Shown here in pieces: positions 25,264 through 34,932 of a stretch of DNA of 64,000 nt (positions are counted from its first letter, which is position 1; every line of letters begins with the position of its first letter). Location: assembly GCF_003315485.1 (NCBI RefSeq), contig NZ_QNSE01000003.1, positions 248,001 through 312,000 on the forward strand, in the 5' to 3' direction. The stretch comes from Marinomonas rhizomae (GTDB taxonomy: Bacteria; Pseudomonadota; Gammaproteobacteria; Pseudomonadales; Marinomonadaceae). The notes below the pieces were generated by a model. That model searched no databases, was not told the origin of the DNA, and saw only the letters and a program-made list of their open reading frames with translations. The position numbers were made by a program, and so were the translations under genes.

Positions 25264-26364
25264 TTATCCACGATAGTATCGAGAAGGCACAAAAGGCATC
25301 GCCGCTTTCTTCAATGGAATATTTTTTCCTCTCACATTTGCGAATAAAGCCTCTCCAGCATCCAAAGCTTGAGTAGACACATAAGCCATTATGATAGGCT
25401 GAGCAAGACTTGGTGAAAAGCCACCACTGGTTACTGAACCTTTCACTTCCCCAGAAGCATCCACTATTTCGACCCCTTCACGAACAGGTGCTCGACCATC
25501 AACCAAGAAGCCAACACGCTTTCTGGCAGGCTTACTCGTAAATTGTGGCAATATGATGTCGGCACCAGGAAAACCACCAGCACGATCCCCCTCTAAGCGA
25601 CGAACTTTTTGTATTGCCCAATTAAGAGAAGCTTCGATGGGAGTGGTTGTAGTGTCAATATCATGGCCATACAAACACAGGCCAGCCTCAAGACGCAAAG
25701 AGTCACGCGCCCCAAGACCAATCCACTCAACCTCATCGAAAGACAACAGAGCATTAGCAAAGGCTTCTGCATGATCATTTGGCACAGAAACCTCATAACC
25801 ATCTTCACCAGTGTAACCTGAGCAGCTTACCCATAGCTCAACACCTTGCCATTCAAATTTTAGGCTTTGCATAAACGTCATAGTAGAAGCATCAGGCACC
25901 ATGCGAGCAAACACCTCGCGTGCTTTTGGACCTTGAATAGCAAGCAGCGACCGATCTTCAATGATTTCAACATCACAGCCAACCAAAGACGACTGCAAAT
26001 AAGCAAAGTCTTGCTCTTTACAGCCAGCATTTACTACCATGAAGATATCCTCTCCCCAATTGGCGAACATCAAGTCATCGGTAATGCCACCTTCTTCGGT
26101 AGTAAACATGCCGTAACGCTGCGTACCTTCAGGCAATCCAAGCACATCAACAGGTAAAATAGCCTCAAGCGCCACCTTAACATTTTCACCCCGTAACATA
26201 ACCTGCCCCATGTGCGACACATCAAACAAACCTACATTTTCACGAGCCCACAAGTGCTCTTTCATCACTCCTAACGGATACTGAACAGGCATTTCATAAC
26301 CCGCAAATTCAACCATTCTAGCGCCTGAGGCGACATGTAGATCACAAAGAGCAGTACGTTTCAT
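25264..26364 (-). CDS. gcvT: Glycine cleavage T-protein (aminomethyltransferase)
   Basis: A 366-residue tetrahydrofolate-dependent enzyme that takes the aminomethyl group from lipoylated GcvH, releasing ammonia and forming 5,10-methylene-THF. KRTALCDLHVASGARMVEFAG opens the protein. Other conserved blocks are DVSHMGQVMLRG, SCSGYTGEDGYE (folate site) and GLGARDSLRLEAGLCLYGHD. The ATG at 26364 follows AAAGG. A longer frame to 26406 would run through the operator palindrome and is rejected. It is transcribed divergently from glyA-gcvH-gcvP, which completes the pathway apart from the L-protein. Confidence 0.95.
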   Translation of the reverse strand: MKRTALCDLHVASGARMVEFAGYEMPVQYPLGVMKEHLWARENVGLFDVSHMGQVMLRGENVKVALEAILPVDVLGLPEGTQRYGMFTTEEGGITDDLMFANWGEDIFMVVNAGCKEQDFAYLQSSLVGCDVEIIEDRSLLAIQGPKAREVFARMVPDASTMTFMQSLKFEWQGVELWVSCSGYTGEDGYEVSVPNDHAEAFANALLSFDEVEWIGLGARDSLRLEAGLCLYGHDIDTTTTPIEASLNWAIQKVRRLEGDRAGGFPGADIILPQFTSKPARKRVGFLVDGRAPVREGVEIVDASGEVKGSVTSGGFSPSLAQPIIMAYVSTQALDAGEALFANVRGKNIPLKKAAMPFVPSRYYRG

Positions 26365-26398
26365 AGCGAAAACCTTTATTAAAGTTGTGTTTACGTTT

Positions 26399-26414
26399 GT
26401 TTCCAATTGGAAAC
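26399..26414. promoter_or_regulatory. Operator palindrome 1 (gcvT side)
   Basis: GTTTCCAATTGGAAAC is a perfect 16-bp palindrome. It lies 2 nt downstream of the putative gcvT -10 element, over the transcription start, where bound protein would block initiation. Confidence 0.75.
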
Positions 26415-26416
26415 AG

Positions 26417-26444
26417 AGTATCTAAAATTAACTTGTTTTGACAA
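26417..26444 (-). promoter_or_regulatory. Putative gcvT promoter
   Basis: Minus-strand TTGTCA (26439-26444) and GATACT (26417-26422) with a 16-bp spacer. The start point would fall within operator palindrome 1, about 45 nt before the gcvT ATG. Confidence 0.5.
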
Positions 26445-26563
26445 GCCTTAAGAGAGATTTATTCTGCACTATTGACAATCAAAACCAATAGACATCCACA
26501 AAAATCCTAATCAATCGGTCAACATTCTCAACAAACAAACTTTAAAATTCCCTCGCGTTTGCT

Positions 26564-26579
26564 GTTTCCAATTGGAAAC
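26564..26579. promoter_or_regulatory. Operator palindrome 2 (glyA side)
   Basis: A second exact copy of GTTTCCAATTGGAAAC, 165 bp centre to centre from the first and 155 bp upstream of the glyA ATG. A TATTAT hexamer follows 5 nt later (26585-26590) and may be a -10 element. Confidence 0.75.
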
Positions 26580-26734
26580 TTTTTTATTATGATAAGCAAA
26601 ATTGACGAAAACCGAACAATGACTGACGCTCTTAGAAAGATGATCTTTTTTCATCATTTTAGACTGCCTTAGTGTTATTATACGCAAGACTCATTGTCTT
26701 TTGGGCATACATGTTTATTTAAGAGGAATTACCC

Positions 26735-28012
26735 ATGGCCAACACCGAAGCATTTTTCAGCCAAACTCTAGCTGAACGAGATCCAGAGCTTTTTGCAACA
26801 ATCGTTGAGGAACAAGAACGCCAAGAAACTGGCATTGAATTGATAGCATCTGAAAACATCACTTCAAAAGCAGTTTTAGAAGCTCAAGGTTCTGTTCTGA
26901 CAAACAAATACGCGGAAGGTTACCCGAATCGTCGTTACTATGGTGGTTGTGAAGCGGTTGATGTTACTGAACAACTTGCGATTGATCGTGCTAAACAACT
27001 GTTTAGTTGTGAGTTCGTTAACGTACAACCTCACTCTGGCGCCCAAGCAAATGGCGCAGTGATGCTTGCTCTACTTCAACCTGGCGACACAATCCTAGGT
27101 ATGTCTTTGGATGCTGGCGGTCACTTGACTCATGGCGCGCCACCAGCTCAGTCTGGCAAATGGTTTAATGCCGTTCAGTACCAAGTTAATCCTGAGACAC
27201 TGCTGATTGATTACGATGCTATCGAAGCTCAAGCTCTAGAATGCAAACCAAAAATGATCATCGCGGGTGGCTCAGCTATTCCTCGTGTTATTGACTTCAA
27301 ACGTTTCCGTGAAATTGCTGACAAAGTTGGCGCTTACCTTTTCGTAGATATGGCTCACATCGCTGGTCTTGTCGCAACTGGCGCGCATCCATCTCCGCTT
27401 CCGCACGCACATGTTGTGACAACGACAACACACAAAACACTTCGTGGACCACGTGGCGGCATGATTCTCTCCAACGATCTTGATCTTGGTAAGAAAATCA
27501 ACTCAGCCGTTTTCCCAGGCTACCAAGGCGGTCCACTAATGCACGTTATTGCTGGTAAGGCAGTAGCATTTGGTGAAGCACTTAAACCTGAGTTCAAAGT
27601 TTACATCGATCAAGTTGTTGCTAACGCAAAAGCATTGGCTGCTGTGATGATGGAACGTGGTTGCGATATCGTGACTGGCGGAACAGATAACCACCTAATG
27701 CTTGTTGACCTTCGCCCTAAAGGATTGAAAGGTAACGTTGTTGATAAAGCGCTAGAGCGCGCCGGTATCACTTGCAACAAAAATGGCATCCCTTTCGACA
27801 CTGAAAAACCAATGATTACTTCTGGTATCCGTATCGGTACACCAGCAGCAACATCACGCGGTTTCGGCGTTGAAGAATTCGAAAAAGTAGGTCACCTTAT
27901 TAGTGACGTACTTGACGGTTTAGTTGAGATGCCTGAAGGCAACCCAGAAGTTGAAGCTCGCGTACTTGCTGAAGTAAAAGAGCTTTGCAAACGTTTTCCA
28001 CTTTACCGCTAA
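26735..28012 (+). CDS. glyA: Serine hydroxymethyltransferase
   Basis: A 425-residue PLP enzyme interconverting serine plus THF with glycine plus 5,10-methylene-THF. The PLP lysine is K234 in [13 protein letters not shown]. Also conserved are [32 protein letters not shown], and [28 protein letters not shown] precedes the ATG. It heads the glyA-gcvH-gcvP unit and shares its upstream region with divergent gcvT. This places it as the glycine-linked SHMT of the locus, though no second glyA can be checked here. Confidence 0.97.
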   Translation: MANTEAFFSQTLAERDPELFATIVEEQERQETGIELIASENITSKAVLEAQGSVLTNKYAEGYPNRRYYGGCEAVDVTEQLAIDRAKQLFSCEFVNVQPHSGAQANGAVMLALLQPGDTILGMSLDAGGHLTHGAPPAQSGKWFNAVQYQVNPETLLIDYDAIEAQALECKPKMIIAGGSAIPRVIDFKRFREIADKVGAYLFVDMAHIAGLVATGAHPSPLPHAHVVTTTTHKTLRGPRGGMILSNDLDLGKKINSAVFPGYQGGPLMHVIAGKAVAFGEALKPEFKVYIDQVVANAKALAAVMMERGCDIVTGGTDNHLMLVDLRPKGLKGNVVDKALERAGITCNKNGIPFDTEKPMITSGIRIGTPAATSRGFGVEEFEKVGHLISDVLDGLVEMPEGNPEVEARVLAEVKELCKRFPLYR

Positions 28013-28020
28013 AAATCACA

Positions 28021-28054
28021 TACCCAAGGAGCTAAACTCCTTGGGTATTTTTTT
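28021..28054 (+). terminator. Terminator/attenuating hairpin between glyA and gcvH
   Basis: TACCCAAGGAG / CTCCTTGGGTA stem with a 5-nt loop followed by seven T. It lies inside the apparent operon, so it may give more glyA than gcvHP transcript, or gcvH may have its own promoter that I cannot identify. Confidence 0.85.
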
Positions 28055-28071
28055 AAAGAGGCATTAATACC

Positions 28072-28455
28072 ATGAGCACTATTCCAGAAAATCTAAAATA
28101 CGCAGACTCTCATGAATGGGTTTTAGACAATGGCGACGGCACTGTTACTGTTGGCATTACCGATCATGCGCAAGACCTACTAGGTGACGTTGTTTACGTT
28201 GAACTTCCAGAAGTAGGCGCAGAAGTTACGGCGACAGAACAGTTTTCTCTAGTAGAATCTGTAAAAGCCGCTTCTGACATTTACGCTCCCGTTAATGGCG
28301 AAGTAATTGAAGTAAATGACGCTCTAAACGATGCGCCAGAATTAATCAACGAGGTCCCTTTTGAAGGCGCCTGGATCGCAAAAATCAAGCTTAGCGACGC
28401 CGCTGACCTTAATAAACTACTTGATGCTGCAGGCTATTCAGCCACTATCGAATAG
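28072..28455 (+). CDS. gcvH: Glycine cleavage H-protein
   Basis: A 127-residue lipoyl carrier that shuttles the aminomethyl group between GcvP and GcvT. The lipoylated lysine is K65 in [18 protein letters not shown] near the N-terminus and [13 protein letters not shown] are conserved. Length is standard (about 129). AGAGG lies upstream of the ATG, 18 nt after the glyA terminator hairpin. Confidence 0.97.
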   Translation: MSTIPENLKYADSHEWVLDNGDGTVTVGITDHAQDLLGDVVYVELPEVGAEVTATEQFSLVESVKAASDIYAPVNGEVIEVNDALNDAPELINEVPFEGAWIAKIKLSDAADLNKLLDAAGYSATIE

Positions 28456-28530
28456 TCTCTAAATGGCTCTCCTATTCCTTTTATAAAGAGAGCCCATTCT
28501 CCCGATTTTATCTTAATAGGTGATTAAACC

Positions 28531-31395
28531 ATGACCTCGTGCATTCGCGATTTGTTAAACAACGATGAATTTATTGCTCGCCATATTGGCCCTGATGAAT
28601 CAGAACAAGCCAAAATGCTAGCAACAATCGGCATAAACAGCCTTCCAGAACTGATCGAAAAAACAGTACCTGAAGCCATTCGTCAAGCAAATCTAGACCT
28701 TTCAGCCAACCCTGTTAGCGAAAGCGAAGCACTTGTGCAATTAAAAGCCATCGCCAATCAAAACAAAGTGGCGCGTTCTTTTATCGGCATGGGTTACCAC
28801 GATACTCATGTGCCATCCCCTATTTTGCGCAATTTATTAGAAAACCCAGGCTGGTATACAGCGTACACACCTTACCAACCAGAGATTTCTCAAGGTCGTC
28901 TGGAAGCACTACTAAACTTCCAACAAGTCATCATCGACCTAACGGGCATGGAAATATCTAACGCTTCCTTGTTAGATGAAGCGACAGCTGCGGCTGAAGC
29001 CATGACTCTGATGAAGCGCTCCAACCGCAAGAAGAGCGACAAACTGTTTGTTGCAAACCATTGCTTACCACAAACAATTGACGTCATTAAAACGCGTGCT
29101 GAACTACTTGAAATTGACGTTATTGTTGATGACATCGCCAACTTTGCACAACATGATGTGTTTGGTGCCATCTTCCAATATCCAGGCATTGACGGCACAG
29201 TGAGCGATTTGACACCCGCCATTACACAGGCACACGAACAAGGTGCGCTTGTAAGTATTGCAGTAGATCTACTGTCTCTTGTTTTATTGAAATCACCAGG
29301 TGAAATGGGGGCCGACATTGTGTTCGGTTCCGCACAACGTTTTGGCGTACCAATGGGCTTTGGCGGACCTCATGCAGCCTTCCTAGCAACCAAAGACGCA
29401 TTCAAACGCTCTATGCCAGGTCGCGTTATCGGCGTATCTAAAGATAGCCATGGAAAACCAGCACTTCGCATGGCGATGCAAACTCGTGAGCAGCACATTC
29501 GCCGCGAAAAAGCGACTTCAAATATCTGCACCGCTCAAGCATTACTTGCCATGATGGCTGGCTTCTATGCGGTTTATCATGGCCCTACAGGCCTAAAGAA
29601 AATTGCTAATCGCATCGCTGCATTGACGAATTGCTTTGCTAGTGCCATCCAAAAGCAAGGCTTTACAACTAACGCAAGCTACTTTGATACCGTCATTGTT
29701 AACACTGGCGAACAAACAGACAACATAATGGCAACTGGCGCCGCGAAGTTAATGAACTTCTACAAAGTGTCTGAAGAGCAAGTATCTATCGCACTAAACG
29801 AAACCATCACACCAAATGACCTTATCGATTTGGCTGAGTGTTTCGGTGCAGAACTGTCACTAGAAGACATTACCAACACTGAAACGGCGTACGGTTTTGA
29901 TGCTGCACTATTGCGACAAGATGACATCCTGACTCACCCAGTGTTTAACAGCCACCACAGTGAAACTGAATTGATGCGCTATATGCATCAATTAGAAGTT
30001 AAAGATATTGCACTTAACCAAAGCATGATCCCTTTGGGCTCTTGCACAATGAAACTAAATGCTGCCTCTGAAATGATCCCTGTCACCTGGGCAGAACTTG
30101 GTCGCATTCACCCATTTGCGCCAAGCAATCAAGTTTCTGGTTACCACGCACTATTACAAGAACTTGTTGACATGCTTTCTAAGGCAACGGGTTATGACAC
30201 CGTCTCTTTGCAGCCTAACTCAGGTGCCCAAGGCGAATACGCAGGCCTTATTGCTATTGATAAATACCATAAATCTCGTGGCGACCATGATCGTGATGTA
30301 TGTTTGATTCCAAGTTCCGCTCACGGCACAAACCCAGCATCTGCCGCATTAGCCGGCATGAAAGTTGTTATTGTTAAGTGTGACGAAGATGGCAACATCG
30401 ATTTAGTCGATCTTGCTGAAAAAGCAGAGAAGCATGCCGCACAGCTTAGCTGCATCATGGCGACGTATCCGTCTACTCACGGTGTATTCGAAGAACACAT
30501 TCGCGAAGTCTGTGACATCGTTCATAAATTTGGCGGCCAAGTGTACATTGATGGCGCAAATTTAAACGCACTTGTCGGTGTTGCGCCTCCAGGTACGTTT
30601 GGTGGTGACGTATCTCACCTTAATTTACACAAAACATTCTGCATCCCACATGGTGGTGGCGGTCCAGGTATGGGCCCAATTGGTGTTAAATCTCACCTTG
30701 CTCCTTTCCTACCGGGTCACGCAGTTGCACCAGTGATGGGCATGCTTGAACAGCACGGCGCAGTATCTGCCGCTCCGTACGGCAGCGCAAGCATTCTTGT
30801 TATCACTTGGATGTATATCAAAATGATGGGAGACAAAGGCTTACGCGACGCAACCTTCAATGCCATTTTGAATGCAAACTACATCGCCAAACGCCTAGGC
30901 GAACATTACCCTGTGCTTTACACAGGCAAAAACGGCACTGTGGCACACGAATGTATTATCGACATTCGTCCACTAAAAGCAGAATCAGGCATTAGTGAAG
31001 AAGACATCGCTAAACGCCTGATGGACTTTGGCTTCCATGCGCCAACTATGTCCTTCCCTGTTGCTGGCACCTTGATGATCGAACCGACCGAATCGGAAAA
31101 CCTAGAAGAGCTAGATCGCTTCTGCGACTCTATGATTCAGATTCGAAAAGAGATCAGTAAAGTACAAGCTGGCGAATGGCCGCTAGAAGACAACCCACTA
31201 GTCAATGCACCACACACAGCAGACTGTCTTCTAGACAGCGAATGGGCTCACGCCTACTCACGCAAAGAAGCCGCTTACCCACTTACTTGGATCAAAGCAC
31301 GCAAATACTGGCCACCAGTTGGTCGTATCGACAACGTTTACGGTGACCGCAACCTATTCTGCGAATGCCCACCAATAGACAGCTACGAAGACTAA
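28531..31395 (+). CDS. gcvP: Glycine dehydrogenase (decarboxylating), P-protein
   Basis: A 954-residue homodimer-type P-protein that decarboxylates glycine with PLP and transfers the aminomethyl group to GcvH. The N-terminal half ([26 protein letters not shown]) and C-terminal half are fused as usual in gammaproteobacteria. The PLP lysine lies in [19 protein letters not shown], and [13 protein letters not shown] is conserved. No frameshift is seen. It is 75 nt after gcvH and followed by a terminator. Confidence 0.97.
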   Translation: MTSCIRDLLNNDEFIARHIGPDESEQAKMLATIGINSLPELIEKTVPEAIRQANLDLSANPVSESEALVQLKAIANQNKVARSFIGMGYHDTHVPSPILRNLLENPGWYTAYTPYQPEISQGRLEALLNFQQVIIDLTGMEISNASLLDEATAAAEAMTLMKRSNRKKSDKLFVANHCLPQTIDVIKTRAELLEIDVIVDDIANFAQHDVFGAIFQYPGIDGTVSDLTPAITQAHEQGALVSIAVDLLSLVLLKSPGEMGADIVFGSAQRFGVPMGFGGPHAAFLATKDAFKRSMPGRVIGVSKDSHGKPALRMAMQTREQHIRREKATSNICTAQALLAMMAGFYAVYHGPTGLKKIANRIAALTNCFASAIQKQGFTTNASYFDTVIVNTGEQTDNIMATGAAKLMNFYKVSEEQVSIALNETITPNDLIDLAECFGAELSLEDITNTETAYGFDAALLRQDDILTHPVFNSHHSETELMRYMHQLEVKDIALNQSMIPLGSCTMKLNAASEMIPVTWAELGRIHPFAPSNQVSGYHALLQELVDMLSKATGYDTVSLQPNSGAQGEYAGLIAIDKYHKSRGDHDRDVCLIPSSAHGTNPASAALAGMKVVIVKCDEDGNIDLVDLAEKAEKHAAQLSCIMATYPSTHGVFEEHIREVCDIVHKFGGQVYIDGANLNALVGVAPPGTFGGDVSHLNLHKTFCIPHGGGGPGMGPIGVKSHLAPFLPGHAVAPVMGMLEQHGAVSAAPYGSASILVITWMYIKMMGDKGLRDATFNAILNANYIAKRLGEHYPVLYTGKNGTVAHECIIDIRPLKAESGISEEDIAKRLMDFGFHAPTMSFPVAGTLMIEPTESENLEELDRFCDSMIQIRKEISKVQAGEWPLEDNPLVNAPHTADCLLDSEWAHAYSRKEAAYPLTWIKARKYWPPVGRIDNVYGDRNLFCECPPIDSYED

Positions 31396-31426
31396 TCGCC
31401 CAAGCAACTAAAAAGCACTAGAAACG

Positions 31427-31459
31427 AAAAAGGCGAATCCGCAATGATTCGCCTTTTTT
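31427..31459 (+). terminator. Terminator of gcvP
   Basis: AAAAAGGCGAATC / GATTCGCCTTTTTT around a 6-nt loop, 32 nt after the stop codon. Confidence 0.9.
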
Positions 31460-31562
31460 AGTTCCGCTTAAAACAACATCAAAAACAAATAAGGGGAACT
31501 TCAAATCAAAAGATAAATAGCTTACTTATATGATCATATTTATCAAATCAATTCATTTTTAT

Positions 31563-32462
31563 TTACTCACGACCACCCCAGTGCTCAAGCAACGCATCAC
31601 GAAACACCATTAACTTGGCTGAACGATGTCGAGCGGATGGATAGAGAAGCGTTAAAGGCGTCGATGATCGAGCATACTCACTTAAAACTGGCGCCAGCAA
31701 CCCGTCTTTCAAATAACCCTCTACGAAAAAAGTCATCAATTGTGCCATACCAATATTTAATAACGCGGCTTCCACCAAAGGGTCTCCGTGATCAACAACT
31801 AAACTTCCTCTAATAGGGAAGTCAGCATCCTTCTCACCCTTCCTAAATGTCCAAGGAAATAATTGCCCAGTAGTTGGACTTCTGACTTGCATACAATTAT
31901 GTGCAGGTAATTCCTCTAACGTCTTTGGGGAACCATAAGATTCGAGGTATTTTGGCGATGCAACTGTCACCCAATCAGCGGCTTTAAGAGGCCTCGCAAT
32001 CACTCGGCTATCCTGAATACTTCCGCTACGAATGACAGCATCAAACCCTTCTCCTACCAGATCAACCACTCGATCAGTTAGCACCAACTCTATAGTGAGC
32101 TTTGGGTACTCATCCAACAATTTAGCAACAATAGGCATAATAATAACCCGGCCAAATGCTGATGGCGCACTAATTTTTAAACTACCTTTAGGTTCAAGCC
32201 CATATTCCAGTAACTCTTGATGCGCCTCTTCAAGGCCGCTAACTAACGGTTTAACACGTTTTAAAAATAATTCGCCATCTACCGTCAACTTTAAATTACG
32301 CGTATTACGGTGCAACAGTCGAAGACCTAACTGGGATTCCAGCCGATTGACTGCCCTAGAGATACCAGATTGAGTCACATCTAATTGTTGAGCGGCAACA
32401 GTAAAACTCAGATTTTCAGCCACTTTAATAAATTGCCTTACAGCATTAAGATCGTATTCCAT
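31563..32462 (-). CDS. LysR-family transcriptional regulator
   Basis: A 299-residue LysR regulator with an N-terminal winged helix-turn-helix (LNAVRQFIKVAENLSFTVAA..LDVTQSGISRAVNRLE) and a periplasmic-binding-protein-like effector domain. Starts are ambiguous. I take the ATG giving MEYDLNAVRQF, while an ATG at 32474 and a GTG at 32477 are in frame but have poor ribosome-binding sites. The gene is divergent from a broken MFS transporter, and the intergenic region carries a 10-bp inverted repeat. It most likely controls that transporter, in the manner of LysR regulators beside arabinose/drug-type exporters. Ligand unknown. Confidence 0.9.
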   Translation of the reverse strand: MEYDLNAVRQFIKVAENLSFTVAAQQLDVTQSGISRAVNRLESQLGLRLLHRNTRNLKLTVDGELFLKRVKPLVSGLEEAHQELLEYGLEPKGSLKISAPSAFGRVIIMPIVAKLLDEYPKLTIELVLTDRVVDLVGEGFDAVIRSGSIQDSRVIARPLKAADWVTVASPKYLESYGSPKTLEELPAHNCMQVRSPTTGQLFPWTFRKGEKDADFPIRGSLVVDHGDPLVEAALLNIGMAQLMTFFVEGYLKDGLLAPVLSEYARSSTPLTLLYPSARHRSAKLMVFRDALLEHWGGRE

Positions 32463-32480
32463 GATTTTATTCATCACTCA

Positions 32481-32515
32481 AATGATTTAATTGCATTTAT
32501 TAAACTTAAATCATT
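32481..32515. promoter_or_regulatory. Inverted repeat, likely LysR operator
   Basis: AATGATTTAA (32481-32490) and TTAAATCATT (32506-32515) are perfect 10-bp inverted arms with a 15-bp spacer, between the divergent LysR and MFS starts. Arm centres are 25 bp apart, between two and three helical turns. Confidence 0.65.
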
Positions 32516-32555
32516 AAACATAATCTCACAACGTAAAATTATGTTGGAGAGAGAA

Positions 32556-33717
32556 ATGCGAACACCACTACCCATTAGTGTTTATATGCTGAGTTTTGGC
32601 ATTTTCATTATGATCAGTTGTGAGCTACAAGTATTAGGAATGATGGAACAAATATCAGCAGCATTAGCTATCAGCATCGCTCAGACAGGGCATTTGGTCT
32701 CTATTTTTGCTGCCAGTATGGCCATTGGTGGCCCCATATTGGCAATATTAGTGTCTAGATTAGCCGTGAAAAAAACCTTGATGATGCTCTACATCATCTT
32801 TATTTTGGGTGAACTACTTGGCGGTTTTTCGAATACTTTATAGCCAACTAGTCATCGCTCGATCTATAACAGGCATGGTTTCAGGTGCATTTTTTGGCGT
32901 TTCTATTGGTTTATCAGCTCGACTTGTCAATTCGGATAGCAAACTAAAAGCCATATCAACGGTTTTAGCAGGCATTATGCTTGGCACCATCATAGGCCTG
33001 CCATTGGCAAAAATTGTGTCTGAATACAGCAACTGGCAAGCAAGCTTTTTCCTTATCGTTGGCCTAGCAAGTATCAGCGCTTTATTAACATACTTAGCCC
33101 TACCCGACCTTTCGCCCGAACCGCCACGCCCCCTTAGAAAAGAATTAGGCGCTATCTTTGACGTTCGGCTTTGGTGGGTGTTTTTTACCAGTTTCTGCAT
33201 CATAGGCGCCGTGTATGCTCCATTTAGCTATATTGTCCCTATTCTCAATCAAACATCAAAAATACCTCAAAACAGCATCACATTCATTCTTTTTACATAT
33301 GGCGGCATTATGCTCATCGGAAATAATTTAGTTGCAAAAATGGCAGCTATACACACAAAAAGAACACTCGTAATAGGCATCAGCTTTCTCGTTATCAATC
33401 TGTGTATATTTGCCCTCTTTCATAATTGTCATTGGTTAGCAATAACCTGTACTTTACTTCTTGGATTATGTGGCGTGAGCTTAAACCCTGCAATGGTTAG
33501 CCGATTAATGGAGTTACCTCAAGGTGGTCGTGCATTTGTCAATACACTACATGCGTCAATGATAACGTTAGGTATCATGTTTGGCAGCTTTACCGCTGGA
33601 ATATTGTTATCGTACGGCTACTCGCTAACAATAACTATTTGGCTAGGCGCAGCTATCGCTCTTGTCGGACTGTTAACCCTAAAACTCAGCCCAGCCTTAA
33701 CCATTTCAAGTCGTTAA
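32556..33717 (+). pseudogene. MFS transporter, frameshifted
   Basis: Two overlapping frames together make one 12-helix major-facilitator protein. The first frame begins at ATG 32556 behind GGAGAGAG and codes MRTPLPISVYMLSFG onwards, with the helix 2-3 motif, up to GELLGGFSNTL then TAG at 32841. The second frame continues with YSQLVIARSITGMVSGAFFG to the end at 33717. Removing one T from the run at about 32838-32840 (ACTTTATAGC) would fuse them smoothly. The sequence either side shows no other damage, so this is a recent single-base insertion, a phase-variable site, or a sequencing error. It resembles Bcr/AraJ-type exporters. Divergent LysR regulator. Confidence 0.8.
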
Positions 33718-33842
33718 AGCATCAATCAGCAGAGCCCAAGTAACCCTTTTAATATAAAAGCCGTGAATTAAAACCTTTTGATTCAATTTTCTATCGAGTA
33801 TTTCTTGCCTTTTCACTTACAATAAGGGGGACTTTATTGTGA

Positions 33843-34928
33843 GTGAACAAGATGTATAGGCACTATTTATCTAAAGTTTTAGAATGGTTACTTGTAAACA
33901 AAGATAAACCTTTTGAATACACACACCATTCAGTACTACTTGTAGGAACGGTTCTGTTTTTTTACGCTGCGGTGGTAAACTACCATCTTGGTTTGGCGAG
34001 TACATTTACCGTAATTGCTCTTTTGGCCCTGTCTTTTCTGATATTTCTTGTTTGGTATTTATCTCGCTGGCGAAACCAATTCAAACTCATGAGCGTCGCT
34101 TTCCTTGGCTTGATCACCCTAGTCGCCATTCCGATAAATTGGATGGGGAACGGAGGCTCAAATGGCCCCACATTTTTTGTTGCATTAGGGCTACTTATTT
34201 ATATTTCTGGTTCATTTAAAAATATCGGATTATATCGTCGAGTTGGTCAGCTTTTCTGCCTGATGGCCCCTATTCCTTTAATTATGCTTGAAAATGCACA
34301 CCCAGAACTCGTTTTTCATTACACCACCGATTCACTAAAACAAATAGACCTAACAATAACCTTCATCATTATTGGTTTATTTCTGATCATAATGGTGGAA
34401 AGCTTATCCACTCGCTTCAAACTCGAACGAGAAAAAGCTACGCAACTATCAGAAAAGCTTAAAACGCTATCTGAACAAGATTCCCTGACTGGCTTATATA
34501 ACCGCAGGAAGTTAGATGAGCAATATACAAGCTGGAAACAGCAAGGTCGTATATTTAGCCTAGCCTTATTAGATATTGACCATTTCAAAAATGTAAACGA
34601 CCAATGGGGACATAACTATGGAGACAAGGTTCTACAGTCCGTTGCTGATCTATTGATAAAAGTCGCCAAGAAAAATCACGGCTTAGCTATACGATTCGGT
34701 GGAGAAGAGTTCATCCTTTTCTTACCTATATCTTTGGATGAGGTTTATAAAGCTACCACTCAGACGGCACAATCCCTCAGTGAAATACCATTTAAGCATG
34801 CTTCAGTGACATTTAGCGCAGGTATTTCTCAAGATAAAACCGAGGATTCTCAAGATGAGTTATTAAAACGCGCTGATAATTTAATGTATCAGGCAAAAAG
34901 CAACGGCAGAAACTGTATTTTAAAGTAG
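33843..34928 (+). CDS. Membrane-bound diguanylate cyclase (GGDEF)
   Basis: A 361-residue protein with five or six N-terminal membrane helices (about residues 25-190), a short linker coiled coil (KLEREKATQLSEKLKTLSEQ) and a C-terminal GGDEF domain starting DSLTGLYNRRKLDEQ. The active-site signature is GGEEF (RFGGEEFILFLP), which is normally active. The inhibitory I-site RxxD five residues upstream is absent (KKNH), so no product feedback is expected. The start is uncertain: GTG at 33843 directly follows an in-frame stop, and an ATG lies three codons on. The membrane part is not a sensor domain I can name. Confidence 0.88.
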   Translation: MNKMYRHYLSKVLEWLLVNKDKPFEYTHHSVLLVGTVLFFYAAVVNYHLGLASTFTVIALLALSFLIFLVWYLSRWRNQFKLMSVAFLGLITLVAIPINWMGNGGSNGPTFFVALGLLIYISGSFKNIGLYRRVGQLFCLMAPIPLIMLENAHPELVFHYTTDSLKQIDLTITFIIIGLFLIIMVESLSTRFKLEREKATQLSEKLKTLSEQDSLTGLYNRRKLDEQYTSWKQQGRIFSLALLDIDHFKNVNDQWGHNYGDKVLQSVADLLIKVAKKNHGLAIRFGGEEFILFLPISLDEVYKATTQTAQSLSEIPFKHASVTFSAGISQDKTEDSQDELLKRADNLMYQAKSNGRNCILK

Positions 34929-34932
34929 AAAA

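Larger units (their letters stand above)
26365..26734. promoter_or_regulatory. Divergent control region of gcvT and glyA-gcvHP
   Basis: This 370-bp gene-free stretch holds two identical 16-bp palindromes, a good gcvT promoter, and an AT-rich glyA leader. In the leader GATGA and TCATC can pair across a 7-nt T-rich loop (about 26640-26660). I looked for a tandem glycine riboswitch and saw none of its conserved cores. Control by a DNA-binding regulator is therefore more likely than by an aptamer. Confidence 0.7.

Noticed and set aside
26365-26734. Glycine riboswitch before gcvT or glyA
   Set aside because: I looked on both strands for the conserved tandem aptamer cores and did not see them. The palindromic operators explain the region better.
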